51,780 nt of DNA, taken from positions 1 through 51,780 of IMG/VR virus record IMGVR_UViG_3300044691_000308; one strand, given 5' to 3'. The DNA is from a virus. This document shows, in pieces, positions 30,314 through 38,888 of the stretch. A program made the position numbers and the translations under genes. How positions within the stretch are numbered: position 1 is the first letter of the stretch; the number at the start of each line of letters is the position of its first letter. The notes under the pieces are model-generated. The model made no database searches and had not been told where the DNA came from. It was given only the letters and a program-made list of their open reading frames with translations.

Positions 30314-32439
30314 GCACGCCATTTCCGCTCGAAGAGCGATCGGCCTCCGATTCGCTCTATTCGGGACCCATGTCAGATCCATGGCACGGACCCGGCAAGC
30401 CAGGCTTCTTCACAGGAATGGGGTTCAACCAAGACACGGCGTATCTTGGACCCGCGTATCGCGTGCTCGAAGCAGCCGGCTCTGGCGCGGCCAAGAGCGA
30501 AAGGGTCGTAGGCGACCTGCTCCATCAGTCCGAAGGCTTCAATTACGCCACTGATGAGTCGGGCGGACTGATCGCCACATCCGCCGGACAGCAAAGCGAG
30601 AGCGAAGGGTTAAATCCGCTCGCGGACGCGATTACCGCTGACGCCAAGACGCGAGTGCAAGCCACGACGCCTAATCCAGCAACGACGGGAACTGCGGTGC
30701 GAATCGTGCATGGCTTGGGCGAAGGCGCGTATCTCGCCACTGTGGGCGGCCTTACGGGAGGGATACCCGGCGCTGCAGCCTTGACCGGCGGCGTCGAAGG
30801 CTCAGGCACGTATCATGACTTGACCGATCAGGGAGTTGATCAAACGACGGCTTTGGAGTCTGCCGGCGTGACCGCAATCACCTCTGCGGCCGGCGTGCTG
30901 ATTCCGGGCGGCTTCGGTTCAACACTCGCAGCGAAACTACTCACGGGTGCTGGCTCCCAAGTCGGCTTAGGGTTCGCCTCGCGCTATGCGGATCACAAGA
31001 TCCTTGAGGCGAACGGTTACCCTGAGATGGCCGCGCAGCAGAAGATATGGGATAGCACGGCGCTGCTCACCGATACGTTGCTGGGCGCCGCTTTCGGCGG
31101 CATTGCGCATCTGCATGGCGCTGAGGCGAAAGCTGTCAAGGTGGCGGCGGCCGAACCCGGCATGGTCGATGCGGCGCTCGTGACGAATCTCGCGGTGCAT
31201 GACCGCAACCTGGCGGTCGGCGTGCCGGTGGACCCCACCGCGACCCACGCGCATCAAGACGCGCTCCAGGTTTCGAACGAGCAATTACTCGAAGGGAAGC
31301 CCAACGACGTCTCGCAGACCGGAGTCAATGAGGCGAAGTTCGCCACGAGGCCGATCGACGAGGTGCGCCAGGCCGAGGCGCAGACGATTGCGCGCGAGTA
31401 CGTGCCGATTGAGGTACCTGCCGCTCCACGTGAAACGACTGGCGAATCTGCGCCATCCGGCAACGCCGAGTCCTTTCTCAGTGCCGCAGAAGCTCAGTCA
31501 CGCGAGGGCGTCGAGGTGCGCATGATGGCGGACCCGTTCGATGAGCGTTCGGTCCATATCGACAATATCCGTGCCACAGAGCCAGGCAGCGGCGCCGGTA
31601 CGGCTGCAATGGATAATCTGACACGGCTTGCCGACGAACATGGCGTTAACCTCACGCTCGATGCACAGCCCCTCGACAAGGGAGGCATCACACCGGACAA
31701 ACTGCGCTCCTGGTACGAGCGTTTCGGCTTCCAGGTGGTTCGCGAGGAGGGCGGTCGGCCCCTCATGGAGCGCCCTGCGCGAGGTGCGAATATACGCTCC
31801 GCGCAGGAGGGCTATGCCGTCCAGGAGCACTTCCCGACTTCTGACGAAATCCGGGCGTCCGGGGGCGAGCCCACGACTCCCAACGTTCACGGCACAGCTT
31901 ATGTCGCAAGAGCGCTCGAATTAGATCCAGACCGGGTAGAATCGCTGGTAAAGGAGCACTCAGGTGACAGTACAGGATTCCTCCAAGCCATCCGGAAGTT
32001 CGTTGATGAGTCCGCACCAGTTTCTCAAGGCAGCGAAGCTCGTGAACGCGCGTCGGCAGAGCAAGGGGGCCAAAGCGACTCAGGGGCAGGACTCAGCGGA
32101 CGCGCAAGGCGATCAGGCGAACCAGAACCTGCAGACAGATCCGGTGCTCTTGAAACGGGCGCTGGCCTCTCAGAACATCCAGCCGGCGAGCCAGGATCCA
32201 TCACAGGCGGCGCCGACGCTACCAGCGTAAAAGCTGGCGGCAAAGTAGATCCGCTCGCCAATAAGGTTCGCGAAGCGCTTCAAGAACACCCTGACCTTAA
32301 AGTCACGAACGATGAGGGCAAGCCCACACGGGCCGCGGATCTGCTGCGCCAGACCGAAGAGGATGCCGCCAGAGAAACCACCGATTTCCAAAAAGCCGTC
32401 ACCGCGGCAACCAATTGCTTTGGGAGAAAGGGCGCGTGA
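30310..32439 (+). CDS. Large internal virion protein with GNAT-like insert
   Basis: A 709-residue protein, mostly low-complexity and helical. Gly-rich hydrophobic stretches (LATVGGLTGGIPGAAALTGG, VTAITSAAGVLIPGGFGST) may be membrane-active. About residues 410-495 resemble a GNAT-like fragment (SVHIDNIRATEPGSGAGTAA...LRSWYERFGFQVV). The C-terminal third is Ser/Gly/Glu-rich and overlaps a second gene in another frame (31964-32230). The TTG start at 30310 overlaps the hydroxylase stop. An ATG at 30370 is an alternative. Likely an ejected core protein. Confidence 0.6.
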   Translation: MSTPFPLEERSASDSLYSGPMSDPWHGPGKPGFFTGMGFNQDTAYLGPAYRVLEAAGSGAAKSERVVGDLLHQSEGFNYATDESGGLIATSAGQQSESEGLNPLADAITADAKTRVQATTPNPATTGTAVRIVHGLGEGAYLATVGGLTGGIPGAAALTGGVEGSGTYHDLTDQGVDQTTALESAGVTAITSAAGVLIPGGFGSTLAAKLLTGAGSQVGLGFASRYADHKILEANGYPEMAAQQKIWDSTALLTDTLLGAAFGGIAHLHGAEAKAVKVAAAEPGMVDAALVTNLAVHDRNLAVGVPVDPTATHAHQDALQVSNEQLLEGKPNDVSQTGVNEAKFATRPIDEVRQAEAQTIAREYVPIEVPAAPRETTGESAPSGNAESFLSAAEAQSREGVEVRMMADPFDERSVHIDNIRATEPGSGAGTAAMDNLTRLADEHGVNLTLDAQPLDKGGITPDKLRSWYERFGFQVVREEGGRPLMERPARGANIRSAQEGYAVQEHFPTSDEIRASGGEPTTPNVHGTAYVARALELDPDRVESLVKEHSGDSTGFLQAIRKFVDESAPVSQGSEARERASAEQGGQSDSGAGLSGRARRSGEPEPADRSGALETGAGLSEHPAGEPGSITGGADATSVKAGGKVDPLANKVREALQEHPDLKVTNDEGKPTRAADLLRQTEEDAARETTDFQKAVTAATNCFGRKGA
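31964..32230 (+). CDS. Nested 88-aa gene inside internal virion gene
   Basis: An open frame shifted +1 relative to the host gene, with its own strong AAGGAG (31951-31956), seven bases before a GTG start. It encodes a basic, Gln/Ser-rich soluble protein (MSPHQFLKAAKLVNARRQSK in the middle). By hand count, 64 of 88 codons end in G or C, as in the rest of the genome. The host frame over the same stretch has about 33 of 67. This suggests the nested frame is under selection. Function unknown. Confidence 0.6.
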   Translation: MTVQDSSKPSGSSLMSPHQFLKAAKLVNARRQSKGAKATQGQDSADAQGDQANQNLQTDPVLLKRALASQNIQPASQDPSQAAPTLPA

Positions 32440-35060
32440 AAGACGAATGCATTGTGGCCGTCGAGGACGCTATCGGCCGGCCGTTGCGCAAGAACGAAGC
32501 TAAGGGCATCGAGGATGCAGTGAGCCTGCAGATGCGCCTGCTTGCGCGGCAGGATCGTGGCGCGTGGCTGGCGATGTCGCATGACGAACAGCTCGCCGCC
32601 GGTGCGCAGGCCGCTATTGTAAAAAAGACGATGGACGTGCAGGAGAAATTGCGTCAGACCCAACTGCATATCGCTGCGCATGATCGGATTGACAGCACGT
32701 TGGCCCAGCAGTTCGACGCGCTCCCGGATGACTATAAGGCGGGCGATAAACTGCGGATCGTCGGGCAGCTCGCGGCTCACGATATGAAGCAGCACGGTAT
32801 CGAGTCCACCAGCACTCGGTCTGATGCGATTTACGGTGAGGCGATGGGGCGGCTCACCGATTTGTGGAATGCCGACAAGGGCCGCTTCTTGGGGCTCTTC
32901 GGACGCAAAGACGCAGAAGCCGCCATTTGGAAGGAAACCTATGGCGAGGATAGCGGCAGCCAGGCGGCAAAGAAGGGAGTCGCGGAGTTTCATAAGGTCG
33001 CTGAGGAACTTCGGTCACGCTCGAACGCCGCCGGCCGCGCGCGCGGCAGTTTAGGTGAGGCGTGGCACAAGCCGCAGAGCAACAGCCAGTATCGCGTTGG
33101 AGACGCTGGGATTGAGCAGTACATCAAAGATGTGCCGCAATGGCTTAACCGCGATATGTACTTGAATCCCGACGGCACTCGAATGAGCGATGAGCAGTTG
33201 AACAACACGCTAGCGCACGTGTTCGACACCATCACGACCGATGGCCACAACAAGGAAGAGCCCGGCGAGAACGGCTACGTTAAGGGCAGCTCCGATAAAG
33301 GCGGGCAGCATCGGGTACTGTTTTTTAAGGATGCGGCGTCTGCGATGGCCTACGCCGCGAAATATTCAGGTGAGGGACTGTGGGACACGTTTCGCGGCCA
33401 CATCAAGGCAATGGCCAATGACATCGCGCTCGCCGAGACGTGGGGTCCGAAGGATGAGCAGACCTTCGGCTACTTCAACGACCGCACACGCCTTGAAGAG
33501 GAGCGCCAGTTCCCGACAGAGTCGGATAGCGTTATTTCCAAGGCACACGCCCTCAATCAGGCGCTGTTCGATTCGGTGGCTGGGCGCACGCAGATCGTTG
33601 ACCAGCGAGTGCATGACTGGTGGCAGGCGGCACGCAACTTTGAAGTCTTCAAGGATCTGGTGATGCTGCCGGCAACCGCGCTATCGGATGAAGGCGGCAT
33701 GGCGGCCACTGCGTTTGCGAATCATGTCCCCTGGGCGGGTGGCCTATTTCGGCAACTGCGCTACTTAAACCCGTTCTCGTCCAAAGATCGCGCCACAGCG
33801 CTGGGCGCGAGCTTAGGAATTCAGGTCATGGACAACCATGTGAATCGCTTTGGCTCTGAGAACTTCGGCGGCGGGGGTGGTGGTGCGGCAGGAGCTGCGG
33901 CAAGGATAACCGGCAAGCTGGCGGCCTTCACGCTCAAAGCTGCGTTCATGAACTTTATGTGGAATGCCCGGCGCGCCGCCATGGGTTCGATGCTGATGTC
34001 CTACGTCGGCAGGATGACGCGCGAGCACGAGAACTTCGCCGATCTTGATCCGCATGATCACGGCGTTCTCGCGACCAAGGGCGTCAGCGAAGAGGATTGG
34101 AAGGTCTGGCAGCTAGCGCAAACGGAAGATTGGGGCACTGCGGCGCATACCGTCATCACGCCAAAATCCATCCACGCGATTCCCGATGAGCAATTATCTG
34201 CACTCGGGGATCCGACCGAACTGCGTCGCAACGCCTCAACCGCACTCTTAAGTCACGTGATGGATGAGGTCGGCGCGGCCGTGATGGAGCAGGGTATTCG
34301 AGAGCGTGTCAGCAAAAGGATTGGAACCACGCCGGGAACTCATCTGGGCGAGTTGGGCAGTTCACTGATGCTCTTCAAGGGTTTCTCCTTTGCCATGGTG
34401 GGCAAGCACTGGGCGCGGGCCGGCACGATGCCGACCGGTACCGACCGAGCGCAATACGTCGCGCGACTGCTCACCGTCGGCACTGTCATGGGCGCAACCG
34501 CGCTGCAGCTCAACAATCTCGCCAAGGGCCAGGACCCCGAGAATATGGCCTCCTGGCGCTTCTGGGCGCACGCGGCGGCAAAAGGTGGTGGCCTAGGACT
34601 GTACGGCGAATTTTTGTACAACGAGGTTACCGCGCACGACACCTCCTTGGTCGCCGCACTCGGCGGTCCTCTTGTCACCGATGCGGAGCAGATGGTTAAA
34701 CTCACCGCCGGTGCTGCCATCAAAACGGTCAAAGGCGAGAAGGTCGACGAGGGTGCAAAACTGATCCAATTCGCCAAAAGCATGTTAGGCGTCCCGTGGT
34801 ATCTCAAGGCAGCGTTGGACCATCTGATATTCAACGACATGCAGGAAGCAGCGAGCCCCGGCTATTTGGAGCGGATGCAGAATAGAGCGATCACTCAACG
34901 AGACGCGTCGTGGTACTACGATCCGCATGAGGCCGCACCTGCTAGAGCCCCAGATTTCTCCAAGGCCTGGGACCCGGGCGCTTCTCAAGGGTGGGAGAAG
35001 GAAAAAGGCGACGTCGCGGCGCTACTGGATCGAGCCCAATCGGCACTCGCGATGAATTGA
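32436..35060 (+). CDS. Large virion protein (gp16-like / polyvalent)
   Basis: An 874-residue protein. The GTG at 32436 overlaps the previous stop (GTGA) with AGAAAGG upstream. An earlier TTG is less likely. A helical N-terminal part (VEDAIGRPLRKNEAKGIEDA) is followed by a region with hydrophobic segments (RITGKLAAFTLKAAFMNFMW, VGTVMGATALQLNN). This is like the largest core protein that T7-like phages eject to form a channel, and some phages use such large polyvalent proteins. No lytic transglycosylase motif is visible. Terminates before a strong terminator. Confidence 0.65.
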   Translation: MKDECIVAVEDAIGRPLRKNEAKGIEDAVSLQMRLLARQDRGAWLAMSHDEQLAAGAQAAIVKKTMDVQEKLRQTQLHIAAHDRIDSTLAQQFDALPDDYKAGDKLRIVGQLAAHDMKQHGIESTSTRSDAIYGEAMGRLTDLWNADKGRFLGLFGRKDAEAAIWKETYGEDSGSQAAKKGVAEFHKVAEELRSRSNAAGRARGSLGEAWHKPQSNSQYRVGDAGIEQYIKDVPQWLNRDMYLNPDGTRMSDEQLNNTLAHVFDTITTDGHNKEEPGENGYVKGSSDKGGQHRVLFFKDAASAMAYAAKYSGEGLWDTFRGHIKAMANDIALAETWGPKDEQTFGYFNDRTRLEEERQFPTESDSVISKAHALNQALFDSVAGRTQIVDQRVHDWWQAARNFEVFKDLVMLPATALSDEGGMAATAFANHVPWAGGLFRQLRYLNPFSSKDRATALGASLGIQVMDNHVNRFGSENFGGGGGGAAGAAARITGKLAAFTLKAAFMNFMWNARRAAMGSMLMSYVGRMTREHENFADLDPHDHGVLATKGVSEEDWKVWQLAQTEDWGTAAHTVITPKSIHAIPDEQLSALGDPTELRRNASTALLSHVMDEVGAAVMEQGIRERVSKRIGTTPGTHLGELGSSLMLFKGFSFAMVGKHWARAGTMPTGTDRAQYVARLLTVGTVMGATALQLNNLAKGQDPENMASWRFWAHAAAKGGGLGLYGEFLYNEVTAHDTSLVAALGGPLVTDAEQMVKLTAGAAIKTVKGEKVDEGAKLIQFAKSMLGVPWYLKAALDHLIFNDMQEAASPGYLERMQNRAITQRDASWYYDPHEAAPARAPDFSKAWDPGASQGWEKEKGDVAALLDRAQSALAMN

Positions 35061-35087
35061 CAGCCTCATTGATCAAACACGAACAAG

Positions 35088-35110
35088 CCCCGCCAACGAG
35101 CGGGGTTTTT
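35088..35110 (+). terminator. Intrinsic terminator before tail spike genes
   Basis: CCCCGC (35088-35093), a six-base loop, GCGGGG (35100-35105), then five T. It has the same stem as the terminator at 9891, suggesting the two share an origin. It separates core-protein genes from the fibre and lysis genes. Confidence 0.8.
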
Positions 35111-35130
35111 CATTTCTGGAGAACCAATAA

Positions 35131-35202
35131 ATGACTTCGACCCTCACTGACCGTATCTACGGCGAGAGCGCGAGCGTTGCCCTCAAGGAAATTTCCCTAT
35201 GA
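35131..35202 (+). CDS. 23-aa leader peptide, fibre N-terminus remnant
   Basis: MTSTLTDRIYGESASVALKE begins like the conserved N-terminus of many phage tail fibres but stops after 23 residues. It overlaps the next start as ATGA. GGAG lies upstream. It may act as a translational leader for the spike gene or be a truncated duplicate. Confidence 0.45.
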   Translation: MTSTLTDRIYGESASVALKEISL

Positions 35203-36146
35203 GCTCAGCAATTACCGATCGCCTCGGCCTGGGACCCAATCCCACGCAGGCTCTCTTCGATAGTTTCTTAGGAAGCTGCGTGTTCGCGGGCGCAGTGGAT
35301 TCGCCACCGAACGTATTATTTCAGCGCATCTCGGCGCAGGTCGGGGGAACCTTTGGGTTCGTGACTCCGTGCGTTGAGGTTTACACGCAAACGAGCCCCC
35401 AGGGCGGCAATTTCGAGTGGGCATTCTTGGCCAAACTCGACAACTTCACCCCTTCTTCAACCGGCGCGCAAAACACCGCGCTTTACGCTCAGGGAAATAA
35501 ATACTCGACCGGCCCCACCTGGGCAGCGGTCTTCGAAGTGATTGAGCGCAATGCAGTTAATAACCCCCCGCAGGGGACTGTTGGTGTTGAAATCGATGTC
35601 TCAGTCAATGGCACTGACCAGGCTGCACCCGGCGGCGCTCGCGTCGGCCTCGATATGGTTATCCGTAAGTTCGACCAGGCAGGCGCTGCCGCGCAGGCGA
35701 ATTGGGGCTACCGCATCCAGAATGGCGGCAATGCCGATTCCAACGTGGGATATGGCTATTCGTTTATGCAGGGCATGATTGCCACTGTCGCGTTTGATTG
35801 CTCGCACGCGACGGTCAATACCGCTGCGTATCAGATGGCGGTCGATCAGCCGATCATTTTCGACGGGCCATCGACGCAAAATCACAAGCTGGTGCTACAG
35901 GGTCCGCTCTTGGGGCTCGATTATCTCGTGGCGAATGTTCTGGCCACGCGCCTCCTCGCCAGCGGCGGCCTGCAGGTGGGTCCGAACCAAGTCGTCGGCT
36001 CGCGCAATGCCGGCTGGAACCCATGGACCGGCACGCTCGATAATGCCACCGCGTTCAACACCGCCGCCGTCACGCTTCCGCAGCTCGCCGAACGCGTCGC
36101 TGCCATACAACTTGCGCTCACCACCCACGGACTACTAGGACCATGA
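35199..36146 (+). CDS. Tail spike/fibre protein
   Basis: A 315-residue beta-rich receptor-binding type protein. It starts MSSAITDRLGLGPNPTQALF. Most of it is an uncharged fold (FGFVTPCVEVYTQTSPQGG, GVEIDVSVNGTDQAAPGGAR). It ends VVGSRNAGWNPWTGTLDNAT...ERVAAIQLALTTHGLLGP, the C-terminal attachment helix common to phage fibres. Catalytic residues for a depolymerase are not evident. A short leader gene overlaps its start. Confidence 0.75.
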   Translation: MSSAITDRLGLGPNPTQALFDSFLGSCVFAGAVDSPPNVLFQRISAQVGGTFGFVTPCVEVYTQTSPQGGNFEWAFLAKLDNFTPSSTGAQNTALYAQGNKYSTGPTWAAVFEVIERNAVNNPPQGTVGVEIDVSVNGTDQAAPGGARVGLDMVIRKFDQAGAAAQANWGYRIQNGGNADSNVGYGYSFMQGMIATVAFDCSHATVNTAAYQMAVDQPIIFDGPSTQNHKLVLQGPLLGLDYLVANVLATRLLASGGLQVGPNQVVGSRNAGWNPWTGTLDNATAFNTAAVTLPQLAERVAAIQLALTTHGLLGP

Positions 36147-36385
36147 AAATCGTCAACGGCACTCGCATCCACACCATCGAACTTACCGACCGGGCCATCG
36201 CCACGATTCACCAACTGGCGAACATGGCCATGGCCCCGCACCAGGCGCTGCTCGATGAGATCGCGCCGCAGCTGCCGCAAAAGCCGCTGGCGCCACCGCA
36301 GCCAGCCCAGAGCGCGCCAACGAATGCAGTGGCACCCCCGCAGGCTCCGTCGCCGCCACAGCCACCGGGGGAGATGCCAGCATGA
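36143..36385 (+). CDS. Small Pro-rich protein, 80 aa
   Basis: The N-terminal half is folded (TRIHTIELTDRAIATIHQLA) and the C-terminal half is a Pro/Ala/Gln linker. It is coupled to the spike gene (ATGA). Possibly an adhesin accessory or chaperone, but unproven. Confidence 0.55.
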   Translation: MKIVNGTRIHTIELTDRAIATIHQLANMAMAPHQALLDEIAPQLPQKPLAPPQPAQSAPTNAVAPPQAPSPPQPPGEMPA

Positions 36386-36594
36386 CCATGACGCCAGACG
36401 AGCTGTATCAAGATCATCACGGCCGCTATGCCGGGAGAACCGATACGCAGCGTTCCCTCGATGAGTTTCAAGCCGTCGTCGATAACTTGGGCGGCGATCA
36501 GGCCTCAACCGTCGGCTTTGTGCGCATTCGCGTTGCGGTGACCATGAGCCTTTTGATAGGGCTCATCGGATTCGTCGCGGGGTTTTTGTTGTGA
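36382..36594 (+). CDS. 70-aa protein with C-terminal membrane helix
   Basis: A charged N-terminus (PDELYQDHHGRYAGRT) is followed by a C-terminal hydrophobic helix (VAVTMSLLIGLIGFVAGFLL). It directly precedes the endolysin and overlaps it by four bases, so it is a candidate for the lysis cassette as a tail-anchored pore or regulator. Confidence 0.6.
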   Translation: MTMTPDELYQDHHGRYAGRTDTQRSLDEFQAVVDNLGGDQASTVGFVRIRVAVTMSLLIGLIGFVAGFLL

Positions 36595-37004
36595 GCTCAC
36601 GCAAGCTCGATGATCTGCGCCCTGAGATCCGGCCGCAGGTCGATGCTTTCCTGGCGGCTTGCGAGGCAGCCGGCCTCGACGTCTTGGTCACGTGCACACT
36701 GCGGTCGAACGATGAGCAGGCTGCGCTGTATGCGAAGGGACGCACGGTCGCACCGATCGGCCGCAGGTGGGTCGTCACGGATGCGCCAGCCGGAAAAAGT
36801 GCGCACAACTACGGGCTGGCGATCGACATCGTACCGATGATCGGCGGCAAACCGGACTGGCAGGGCGCTGATCCCGTATGGCAACAGGTTGGCAAGTTGG
36901 GCGTCGCCGCGGGGCTCGAATGGGCCGGTACGCCTGGGTTCCCGTTTCCCGAAGAGCCGCACATGCAGCATCCGAACTGGCGCGTGCTCGCCGGCCTTGA
37001 CTGA
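36591..37004 (+). CDS. M15-family endopeptidase endolysin
   Basis: A 137-residue peptidoglycan peptidase of the D-Ala-D-Ala carboxypeptidase / L-Ala-D-Glu endopeptidase group. It has VTCTLRSNDEQAALYAKGRT, then GKSAHNYGLAIDIVPM (zinc His and Asp of SxHxxGxAxD), and EEPHMQHPNW (second zinc His). It is full length for a phage M15 endolysin and lacks a signal peptide, so a holin is needed. GTG start overlaps the upstream gene. It is followed by four membrane-protein genes that likely form the lysis cassette. Confidence 0.9.
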   Translation: MSSRKLDDLRPEIRPQVDAFLAACEAAGLDVLVTCTLRSNDEQAALYAKGRTVAPIGRRWVVTDAPAGKSAHNYGLAIDIVPMIGGKPDWQGADPVWQQVGKLGVAAGLEWAGTPGFPFPEEPHMQHPNWRVLAGLD

Positions 37005-37321
37005 TGAACCTTCAGGTCGATGCCATAACCGATTTCGAGGGTGCCGTGCGCGCGCTGGCCTCAAAACAGCTGTGGCTAGACTGGGCTGAAGTTTTCGACA
37101 GCTGGCGCATCGTGCCGCGCGCGATCATCTTCATGGTCGCCCACATGGTGATCTCCCTCGACACGACCACCGTCTATTGGTACATCCACCTGCCGGCAGG
37201 TCAGCGCACGGCGGCGGACGCTACAGCCGCCTGCTCGATCGTCACCGTGCTGTCGGCCCTGTTCGGCGTGGCACTCAAGTTCTATATCGACAACGGCCGC
37301 AAATGGACGGCAGATAAGTGA
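37004..37321 (+). CDS. Two-helix membrane protein, holin candidate
   Basis: A 105-residue protein with hydrophobic helices VPRAIIFMVAHMVISLDTTT and SIVTVLSALFGVALKFYI, then a short basic tail. Its ATG shares one base with the endolysin stop, the usual place for a holin. It does not match a holin family I can name. Confidence 0.6.
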   Translation: MNLQVDAITDFEGAVRALASKQLWLDWAEVFDSWRIVPRAIIFMVAHMVISLDTTTVYWYIHLPAGQRTAADATAACSIVTVLSALFGVALKFYIDNGRKWTADK

Positions 37322-37324
37322 CGC

Positions 37325-37714
37325 GTGGCTGAGCACGACGACAACCACGACTGGGAAACCACCACAGCCGTCCTCGCGCGCCGTGCCCCGGGCTTTGCGT
37401 GGCTACCACGGGCGTTGCGCGAGCGGCTCACCCCGGCGGCGCTGTGGAGTGCCATCACGGCCCTTGCGATCGCGGTCACCTGGCTCATCAATGCGCAACA
37501 CGATATTCACCAGCTCAAAGAATCGAGTGCCGAGTCCCAAAAGTCGGTCGCGGATCTTCGCCAGCAGCTCGACATCCTCCATAAGATCGATACGCAGCTG
37601 GCCGTCATGAACACCAAAGTCGATGGAATCGCAAGTGAGGTCGACCGGCAGCGGCAATGGCGCGAGAGAATTGAAGACGCGGCGGAAGCCCCTCCGCATG
37701 CCAGGAGGCGATAA
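37325..37714 (+). CDS. Membrane protein with coiled-coil tail
   Basis: A 129-residue protein with one membrane helix (WSAITALAIAVTWLIN, about residues 40-56), then a long coiled coil (DIHQLKESSAESQKSVADLR...) and a basic end. The layout resembles phage accessory lysis or XhlA-type proteins. Next in the lysis-region operon. Confidence 0.55.
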   Translation: MAEHDDNHDWETTTAVLARRAPGFAWLPRALRERLTPAALWSAITALAIAVTWLINAQHDIHQLKESSAESQKSVADLRQQLDILHKIDTQLAVMNTKVDGIASEVDRQRQWRERIEDAAEAPPHARRR

Positions 37715-38143
37715 GTGAGTGATATGGCGCGAGAAACTCTAGGAATTGTCTGTGTGATCCTGCTCATCAGCATCGCGATCCTCACCCTCATCATCGCGCA
37801 TCGGCGCGACAGCCGCATCGCGCACGAGAAGCTCTCCAAGCAAATCGCCGAGTTGCCGCCAAACCCGGAAGGCACGGAGCGCATCATTGACCTCGTAAAA
37901 GAGCAACAGGAGCTGACGCGCGCGCACGTCTCAAATACGGTCGGCGCCATTCAGCACGACACCGAGACCACAAAGACACGCGTGACCGATCTTGCCGATG
38001 AGATGCGCGGCCAGCTCACCGCCATCAAGGAGCGCATCCAATGGCTGATCAAGACCTTCGATGTGCTGGTCGATCGACTGAAAGGCTTAACCATACAAAT
38101 TGCCGACTGGATCGCCAGCAAAGATAAGGATCTACCGAAATGA
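37715..38143 (+). CDS. Membrane protein with long coiled coil
   Basis: A 142-residue protein: an N-terminal hydrophobic helix (ETLGIVCVILLISIAILTLI) and a coiled-coil remainder (RDSRIAHEKLSKQIAELPPN, TTKTRVTDLADEMRGQL). It follows the previous gene without a gap. Possibly a spanin-like or virion anchor. Unproven. Confidence 0.5.
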   Translation: MSDMARETLGIVCVILLISIAILTLIIAHRRDSRIAHEKLSKQIAELPPNPEGTERIIDLVKEQQELTRAHVSNTVGAIQHDTETTKTRVTDLADEMRGQLTAIKERIQWLIKTFDVLVDRLKGLTIQIADWIASKDKDLPK

Positions 38144-38451
38144 GATACTTCTGGCTCCTGCTGCTCGCCTACCTCATCTTCGGCCTGGTCCACCAGAATC
38201 GCGGCAAGACGTTCGGCTACAAGCTCGATCTGTTCATCGACCTGTTTTTGGGAGCTGCGATCTGGTGCGAGCCGGGGGTCACGATATCGAGCGAAGTTGG
38301 CAAGGCGGTGCGGCTCGCCAAGCCTCCCTGGTGGGCGATTGGGCTCAATCGGTTTCTGAGCCTATTCCAGGTCGACCATTGCGCCAAAGCCATTCTCGAT
38401 GACATTGCGCGGGCGGAGGCGACCATCGCGTACCTGAAGGCTAGCCCGTAG
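38140..38451 (+). CDS. Two-helix membrane protein, end of late operon
   Basis: A 103-residue protein with an N-terminal helix (RYFWLLLLAYLIFGLVHQNR) and a second hydrophobic stretch (LDLFIDLFLGAAIW). A soluble C-terminus follows (VDHCAKAILDDIARAEATIA). Similar proteins close the lysis region in related phages, function unknown. It converges with the leftward gene at 38441-38701 and overlaps it by 11 bases. Confidence 0.6.
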   Translation: MRYFWLLLLAYLIFGLVHQNRGKTFGYKLDLFIDLFLGAAIWCEPGVTISSEVGKAVRLAKPPWWAIGLNRFLSLFQVDHCAKAILDDIARAEATIAYLKASP

Positions 38452-38701
38452 ACGCAAGTCCCGAATCATCGATCGAGCGATAGGGCGCCGCTTCCCCCAC
38501 CACCTCCTCTATCTTGTCCAACAGATCCGAATGCAGCCAGTTGCCAGGATCGCTCAGAACCAGCTTCAACAGTTCTGCGAGTGCGTCGTAGTCTGAGGCG
38601 AGCACGTACTTGCCCTGCGGATGCTCGCCTAGCTTCGCCTCCACGGTGAGCGTCACGAGGTCGGGATCGGTGATGTACGGACTGTATCGCTTAACCGCCA
38701 T
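38441..38701 (-). CDS. Hypothetical protein between attP and lysis region
   Basis: An 86-residue acidic protein (MAVKRYSPYITDPDLVTLTV...) with a strong GGAGGGGG upstream. It lies downstream of integrase, beyond the attachment site, so it could be separated from the integrase promoter after integration. A lysogenic-conversion role is possible but not shown. No family recognised. Confidence 0.6.
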   Translation of the reverse strand: MAVKRYSPYITDPDLVTLTVEAKLGEHPQGKYVLASDYDALAELLKLVLSDPGNWLHSDLLDKIEEVVGEAAPYRSIDDSGLASTG

Positions 38702-38716
38702 ATTTCACCCCCTCCA

Positions 38717-38888
38717 AATCGTGTCCTAATCGTGGCCCAACCCACCGTATCCTACGGGACCTGACGGGGTGCTCGCGGCCTGAAATCCGCTTTTCGGGCG
38801 TCCAATTGGTGCCGGCTGAGGGATTCGAACCCTTGACCCTCGGCTTTGAAAACAATGACTTGCTCACGACCGCGTCCCAATCGTGTCC
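38717..38888. other. attP: tRNA 3'-end core with integrase arm repeats
   Basis: The minus strand at 38807-38849 reads as the 3' half of a tRNA: a T-arm (GGGTTCGAATCCC), an acceptor strand AGCCGGC and ACCA. The anticodon stem cannot be completed, so only the attachment core is present. The decamer AATCGTGTCC occurs at 38717-38726 and 38879-38888, with a one-mismatch copy at 38728-38737, flanking the core as integrase arm sites would. The integrase gene ends at 38864 beside it. The host tRNA identity is not certain; the acceptor would suit tRNA-Thr. Confidence 0.7.

Noticed and set aside
35199-36146. DGR variable repeat in the tail spike
   Set aside because: The C-terminal coding region has no resemblance to the RT template segment and no GC-rich match to its end.
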